From JBFJVD01 sp041624375 (GTDB lineage: Bacteria; Chloroflexota; Anaerolineae; Anaerolineales; E44-bin32): a stretch of DNA of 25,726 bases. The notes beneath the pieces are model-generated. The model was not told the DNA's origin and did no database searches. It saw only the letters and a list, made by a program, of their open reading frames with translations. The DNA is taken from assembly GCA_041624375.1 (NCBI GenBank), contig JBFJVD010000016.1:1-25726 (forward strand), written 5' to 3'. This document shows, in pieces, positions 22,002-25,726 of the stretch (within the stretch, counting starts at the first letter, position 1; every line of letters begins with the position of its first letter). The position numbers and the translations under genes are program-made.

Positions 22002-22247
22002 TCAGGAAGGCTGCAGGTTCTGATCGATGTAGTCGACGGCTTCCCCGACGGTCGTGATCTTCTGCGCATCCTCGTCCGAGATTTCGCCGCCAAACCGCTC
22101 CTCGAAGGCCATGATGAGTTCCACCAGATCGAGTGAGTCCGCTTCAAGATCTTCGCGGAACTTGGCCGTTCGGGTCACCTCTCCCTCTTCGACGCCAAGA
22201 AGATCGACGATGATTTCCTGGACCTGCTTGTAGGTATCATCCGACAT
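22002..22247 (-). CDS. acpP: Acyl carrier protein
   Basis: Carries the growing acyl chain on a 4'-phosphopantetheine arm during fatty acid synthesis. The 81-residue acidic product has the four-helix ACP pattern and the attachment motif EADSLDLVELI with Ser38. GAGGAGG lies about 7 nt before the ATG. The gene is monocistronic and lies about 20 kb from plsX-fabF, divergent from fni. The shared upstream region contains a perfect inverted repeat that may be a regulatory site. Confidence 0.97.
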   Translation of the reverse strand: MSDDTYKQVQEIIVDLLGVEEGEVTRTAKFREDLEADSLDLVELIMAFEERFGGEISDEDAQKITTVGEAVDYIDQNLQPS

Positions 22248-22282
22248 GTGCTGCCTCCTCAGTGCATCCTACTCCGATTTTG

Positions 22283-22312
22283 ATTGTAGAATGATCTGAA
22301 TGTCAAGCGCAA
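22283..22312 (-). promoter_or_regulatory. Candidate acpP promoter
   Basis: On the minus strand TTGCGC (22307-22312) is followed after 18 bp by TACAAT (22283-22288). The stronger-looking TTGACA at 22301-22306 is only 12 bp from that -10 box, and with 18-bp spacing it would need CAAAAT at 22277-22282. Which pair is used cannot be decided here. Confidence 0.5.
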
Positions 22313-22323
22313 GATTGACATTC
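22298..22323. promoter_or_regulatory. Perfect inverted repeat in the acpP/fni divergent region, candidate operator
   Basis: GAATGTCAA (22298-22306) and TTGACATTC (22315-22323) are perfect reverse complements separated by 8 bp. Each arm contains TTGACA reading outward toward its own gene. This geometry suits a dimeric repressor that would cover both -35 regions. No regulator gene is adjacent and I cannot name the family. Confidence 0.65.
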
Positions 22324-22342
22324 GATGACTTGCGTTGATAAG
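22315..22342 (+). promoter_or_regulatory. Candidate fni promoter
   Basis: TTGACA (22315-22320), 16-bp spacer, GATAAG (22337-22342). Initiation near 22349 would give a leader of about 28 nt to ATG 22377. The -35 is the right arm of the inverted repeat. Confidence 0.55.
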
Positions 22343-22376
22343 ATGGCCCGTCACCCACACGTAGGAACACCCGATC

Positions 22377-23408
22377 ATGAGTGAAGTTACGGGCACCCCG
22401 GAGCGCAAGGCCGACCACATCCGGGTCAATCTCGAGCAGGATGTCGCCTCCGGACTCACGACCGGCCTCGAGAAGCTGCACTTTATCCACGACGCAGTGC
22501 CGGAGCTGGATCTCCGAGAAATTCAGACCGATCTTCAGTTTCTGGGAAGGGAGCTGCGCGCCCCGATCCTTATCTCCTCGATGACGGGTGGAACGGAACA
22601 GGCCGCGCGCATCAATCGCGCGTTGGCTCTGGCCGCTCAGCAGGAGCGAGTTGCCATGGGCTTGGGGTCGCAACGCGCCGCGATCGAGGATCCCTCCCTG
22701 GCGAAGACGTTTCAAGTACGTCCGTTTGCTCCCGATATTCTCCTCTTCGCGAATCTCGGCGCGGTTCAGCTCAACTATGGCTATGGCGCCGAGGAATGCC
22801 GAAAAGCAGTCGAGATGATCGAGGCCGATGCGCTCTACCTGCACTTCAACGCTCTCCAGGAGGCGCTTCAGCCCGAAGGTGATGTTGACTTCTCCGGACT
22901 GCTGGGCAAGATCGAAAGAGTCTGCCGGGATCTCGAAGTGCCGGTGATCGCCAAGGAAGTTGGATGGGGGATCTCGACTTCCGCTGCACAGCGATTGATC
23001 GACGCCGGCATCCAGGCCATCGATGTAGCCGGAGCTGGCGGGACCTCCTGGTCGCAAGTTGAAATGTATCGAGCGCGAAGTGAGCGGCAGGCCAGATTGG
23101 CGGCAGCGTTCGTGGATTGGGGCATCCCCACAGCGGATGCGATTGTCAAGCTGCGCAAGACTTACCCCAATCTCCCTTTGATCGCCTCCGGCGGGCTCCG
23201 TAGCGGGATCGACATCGCCAAGTGCATTGCACTCGGCGCAGACGTCGGTGGCATGGCCTCACCCTTCCTTAAAGCAGCCTCGCAATCCGTCGAGGCGGCT
23301 GTAGAGGCCATCCGGCATGTCCGAGACGAGATCCGTATTTCCATGTTCGCCACTGGCAGCGGCGATCTGGGAGCTTTGCGGCAAGCGAAATTCCAGGAGG
23401 CCGGATGA
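22377..23408 (+). CDS. fni: Type II isopentenyl-diphosphate delta-isomerase
   Basis: Interconverts IPP and DMAPP using reduced FMN, in the cytoplasm. The 343-residue TIM-barrel product has the family landmarks: RKADHI (10-15), SSMTGG (67-72), MGLGSQR (94-100), the substrate site HFNALQEALQPEGD (156-169), KEVGWGIS (193-200), VAGAGGTSW and ASGGLRSG for the FMN phosphate. It is unrelated to type I Idi. The stop overlaps the next ATG (ATGA at 23405-23408). Together they supply allylic prenyl diphosphates; the IPP-forming pathway itself is not in the window. Confidence 0.97.
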   Translation: MSEVTGTPERKADHIRVNLEQDVASGLTTGLEKLHFIHDAVPELDLREIQTDLQFLGRELRAPILISSMTGGTEQAARINRALALAAQQERVAMGLGSQRAAIEDPSLAKTFQVRPFAPDILLFANLGAVQLNYGYGAEECRKAVEMIEADALYLHFNALQEALQPEGDVDFSGLLGKIERVCRDLEVPVIAKEVGWGISTSAAQRLIDAGIQAIDVAGAGGTSWSQVEMYRARSERQARLAAAFVDWGIPTADAIVKLRKTYPNLPLIASGGLRSGIDIAKCIALGADVGGMASPFLKAASQSVEAAVEAIRHVRDEIRISMFATGSGDLGALRQAKFQEAG

Positions 23409-24424
23409 GCGATTTCACTTCTGCGCTGCCGATTGCCGCCGAGCGGCTTGAGCCGATCGAGATGGATCTTCGACAGGCTTTCGAGCTACATGCCCCCAAC
23501 ATGCCCCCGGAACTCGCTGAGATGCTCTCATATCACCTGGGATGGAGCAGCGGAGACAGCAAACAGGTCGGCAAGCGAATTCGGCCCCTCCTGGTCGTTC
23601 TGGCCTGTGAGGCAGCCGGCGGGAAATGGCGAAGCGCCCTGCCCGCGGCAAGTGCCATCGAGCTGGTTCACAACTTCTCCCTGGTTCATGACGACATCCA
23701 GGACGAAAGCGACACCCGGCGTGGGCGTCCTGCACTCTGGACGCACTGGGGAGTCGCTCAGGGAATCAACGCGGGGGATGCCCTCTTTGCGCTGGCACGC
23801 CTGGCGAGCCACCGTCTTGTTGAGCACGGGATTCCAGCCGCAATCACGCTTGAGGCACAGCGCGTGATCGACCTCGCCTGCCTGGAGCTCACTGTGGGGC
23901 AGTACCTCGACCTGGACTTCGAGCGGCGTGAGGCCGTGTCCGAGGATAGCTACCTACGAATGGTGCGCGGCAAGACATCGGCCTTGCTGGCGGCCTGTAC
24001 GGAAGTTGGCGCGAGAATCGCAGAGGCACAACCAGAGATCATCGCAGCCTATAAGGACTTCGGCAGCCATCTAGGCATGGCTTTTCAAATTTTGGATGAC
24101 ATCCTCGGAATCTGGGGGTCCCCGGAACGGACCGGGAAGCCGGCTGGCGACGACCTAATACGGCGCAAGAAGACGCTTCCCATCACCTACGGCCTGAGGC
24201 GCTCGGATGAGTTCCGCCGCCGCTGGGGGCAGTCAGAGCCTGATGTCTCGGTGCCTGAGCTCACTGACAGCCTGGATGCAATTGGCGCGCGCGCGCATGC
24301 GCAGGACCTGGCGGAAGGTCACACTGCCGCGGCGTTAGCGGCGCTAGAGCGCGCTGATCCATCACCCGACGCGGCCGCCGAGCTGCTGGCACTCGCCGAT
24401 CAGCTGCTCCAACGAGATCTCTAG
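23405..24424 (+). CDS. Polyprenyl (FPP/GGPP-type) synthase
   Basis: Chain-elongating trans-prenyltransferase, 339 residues. GKRIRP is at 56-61. The first aspartate-rich motif DDIQD is at 96-100, followed by ESDTRRGRP. The second reads DDILG (231-235) in LDDILGIWG, then TGKPAGDDLIRRKKTLPI, a variant familiar from geranylgeranyl-type synthases of actinobacteria and Chloroflexota. Final chain length cannot be read with certainty; HNFSLVHDD before the first motif is compatible with FPP or GGPP. Its ATG overlaps the fni stop, and the shared operon suggests that IPP isomerisation and condensation are co-expressed for carrier lipids, quinones or carotenoids. Confidence 0.94.
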   Translation: MSDFTSALPIAAERLEPIEMDLRQAFELHAPNMPPELAEMLSYHLGWSSGDSKQVGKRIRPLLVVLACEAAGGKWRSALPAASAIELVHNFSLVHDDIQDESDTRRGRPALWTHWGVAQGINAGDALFALARLASHRLVEHGIPAAITLEAQRVIDLACLELTVGQYLDLDFERREAVSEDSYLRMVRGKTSALLAACTEVGARIAEAQPEIIAAYKDFGSHLGMAFQILDDILGIWGSPERTGKPAGDDLIRRKKTLPITYGLRRSDEFRRRWGQSEPDVSVPELTDSLDAIGARAHAQDLAEGHTAAALAALERADPSPDAAAELLALADQLLQRDL

Positions 24425-24496
24425 CCGCTTCAACGTAAGGGAAATGTAAGGCGCTGCACGCCGGCGCCAACGGACACTATGGAGAGGGTCCGTTTC

Positions 24497-24524
24497 TTGC
24501 ACGCGATTCCCTGCGTGCTATAAT
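24497..24524 (+). promoter_or_regulatory. Promoter of the kinase gene with extended -10
   Basis: TGCTATAAT (24516-24524) is a perfect extended -10. TTGCAC (24497-24502) lies 16 bp upstream of the hexamer as a half-matching -35. Initiation near 24531 leaves a short leader with GGAG just before ATG 24548. Confidence 0.7.
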
Positions 24525-24547
24525 CGTACAACTTTCGGGACGGAGCT

Positions 24548-25726
24548 ATGCGGAGAACCACAAAAACGCTGGAAGAGCGGTCCAACGAAACCAGTCAGCT
24601 GGGCCAACTCCAGCCCGGTGTGACCCTCCAGGATCGATACCTCATCCTGGGGACCCTCGGTACCGGCGGCATGGGGTCGGTCTATAAAGGTCGTGATCTT
24701 CACTTCCCCAATGTAACCAAGCTGGTGGCGGTCAAAGAGATGATCAACATGGCCGCCGACCCCACCATGTACGAAATGGTTGTCCGCAACTTCGAGCGCG
24801 AGGCCGATCTGCTGGCGACGCTCAGCCATCCGGCGATTCCACGAATTTACGACTACTTTACCCATGAAAGTAGCTCCTATCTGGTGATGGAGTTCATCGA
24901 AGGACGCGATCTCGAAGCGATCCTGCGCGAAGAGGATGAACCGCTATCGGAAGAGCAGATCATCAATTGGGCGATCCAGCTCTGCGATGTGCTGAGCTAC
25001 CTGCACAATCATCAGCCGCAGCCGATCATCTTCCGCGACATGAAGCCCTCGAACGTGATGGTCGACCAGCACGACCTGATCCGACTGATCGACTTCGGCA
25101 TTGCGCGCGTCTTTCAGCCGGGGGAAAAGGGCACCATGATCGGCACGGAAGGCTACTCGCCCCCGGAGCAATATCGGGGGGAGGCATCCCCGGCCGGCGA
25201 CATCTATGCGCTTGGCGCCACCCTGCATCACCTGCTCACGCGCAGGGATCCGCGAGCCGAAGCTCCTTTCTCCTTTTCTGAGCGGCCCATCCGCGAAATC
25301 AACCCGAAGACCTCTCCAGAGATCGAGGCCGTGGTAAATGCCGCGCTCCAATACGATCCCAAGGACCGCTTCCCGAGCGCGCTGGCCATGAAGAACGCGC
25401 TGCTGGCGGCCGCCAAGAAGACCGGCCTGCTGGCTGCGGGTAAGCCGGCGACCGCAATCCGAACCAGCAGCGATGTGGAAGCTTTGTGGTCCTTCGAGTG
25501 CGAAGATGAGATCCGGGGTACGCCCCTGGTCTACAATGACGTCGTCTACATCGGCAGCTACGACAACAACCTGTATGCCATCGACAAGAAGTCCGGCGAA
25601 TTCCTATGGAAATTCGCTTCGGAAGGCGGTGTCCCAACCCGGCCGGCAGCCGAGGATGGAGTGATCTTCCTGGCTTCCGAAGACCACCGGCTCTATGCCC
25701 TGTCTGCGGATACCGGCGAACTTGTC
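24548..25726 (+). CDS. Ser/Thr protein kinase (PknB-like) with C-terminal PQQ/YVTN repeats, cut by the window edge
   Basis: The reading frame is open for 393 codons to the last base, so the 3' end is missing. Residues about 30-290 form a Hanks-type kinase: the glycine loop LGTGGMGSVYKG (37-48), Lys63 in VAVKEM, probable Glu85, the catalytic loop FRDMKPSNVM with Asp164, the IDFGIAR magnesium motif with Asp182, and GTEGYSPPEQY for the activation segment. The usual HRD histidine is phenylalanine. From about residue 318, PQQ-like beta-propeller units begin: GTPLVYNDVVYIGSYDNNLY with AIDKKSGEFLWKF, then RPAAEDGVIFLASEDHRLY with ALSADTGE. No membrane span separates kinase and repeats, so both appear cytoplasmic unless a later segment anchors it. 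GGAG precedes the ATG; the -10 is excellent. Confidence 0.92.
   Translation, partial: MRRTTKTLEERSNETSQLGQLQPGVTLQDRYLILGTLGTGGMGSVYKGRDLHFPNVTKLVAVKEMINMAADPTMYEMVVRNFEREADLLATLSHPAIPRIYDYFTHESSSYLVMEFIEGRDLEAILREEDEPLSEEQIINWAIQLCDVLSYLHNHQPQPIIFRDMKPSNVMVDQHDLIRLIDFGIARVFQPGEKGTMIGTEGYSPPEQYRGEASPAGDIYALGATLHHLLTRRDPRAEAPFSFSERPIREINPKTSPEIEAVVNAALQYDPKDRFPSALAMKNALLAAAKKTGLLAAGKPATAIRTSSDVEALWSFECEDEIRGTPLVYNDVVYIGSYDNNLYAIDKKSGEFLWKFASEGGVPTRPAAEDGVIFLASEDHRLYALSADTGELV

Noticed and set aside
24450..24468. Possible hairpin after the prenyl synthase gene
   Set aside because: Five-bp stem with a 9-nt loop and no T tract.
1..25726. CRISPR arrays, insertion sequences, phage or attachment sites
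   Set aside because: No direct-repeat array, transposase, integrase or terminal inverted repeats could be found by reading.

Overview
The window is moderately high in GC and densely coded, and it looks chromosomal. It resembles a Chloroflexota (Anaerolineae-like) genome. The clues are an Agl23-type GT-C membrane protein fused to NHL repeats, a DUF348-G5-TolB lipoprotein, an SPFH protein ending in a helix-turn-helix, a type II IPP isomerase with a polyprenyl synthase, frequent TTG starts, and a PknB-like kinase fused to PQQ repeats. This placement is inferred from gene content; no marker phylogeny was possible. I see no insertion sequence, integrase, CRISPR array or rRNA.

Layout, left to right. 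(1) 1-984: an amino-acid ABC transporter ATPase, followed by the last 58 codons of a matching permease, apparently a deletion remnant. (2) 1011-1180, minus: tRNA-Leu(GAG) with its own promoter and terminator. (3) 1214-4193, plus: plsX-fabF plus a membrane protein with a degenerate NERD-like domain, ending in a strong hairpin. (4) 5928-4301, minus: an alpha-helical protein and an SPFH-HTH protein under a good sigma70-type promoter. (5) 6071-7461, plus: a Nudix hydrolase coupled to an internally duplicated membrane protein. (6) 16022-7533, minus: scpB, an RluB/RsuA pseudouridine synthase, the Agl23-NHL giant, sucC, sucD, a URO-D superfamily protein and rsmD, mostly overlapping or closely spaced, with an extra promoter before sucC. 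(7) 16012-19724, plus: two lipoproteins, a UDP-glucuronate decarboxylase-like SDR and a GtrA-like protein. (8) 19840-21952, plus: a small beta-repeat protein, a hotdog thioesterase and an orphan magnesium-chelatase-I-like AAA+ ATPase. (9) 22247-22002, minus: acpP, divergent from fni (idi2) and a polyprenyl synthase; the two sides share a perfect 9+9 bp inverted repeat. (10) 24548 to the right edge, plus: the N-terminal 393 codons of a Ser/Thr kinase with PQQ repeats; no stop codon occurs inside the window.

How the parts relate. Envelope and lipid supply dominates. PlsX, FabF and AcpP make and pass on acyl chains, Fni and the prenyl synthase make isoprenoid precursors (for archaeal-type or carrier lipids, carotenoids or quinones), and the UXS-like SDR, GtrA-like protein and Agl23-type protein suggest sugar-nucleotide and lipid-linked glycan work at the membrane. 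SucCD contributes a TCA-cycle step. Perfect TATAAT boxes, usually preceded by GC, lie just upstream of seven transcription units. The least conventional items are the shared acpP/fni palindrome, the SPFH-HTH fusion with its helical partner, the Agl23-NHL fusion, the orphan ChlI-like ATPase, the RsmD homologue with a changed catalytic motif and the permease remnant.
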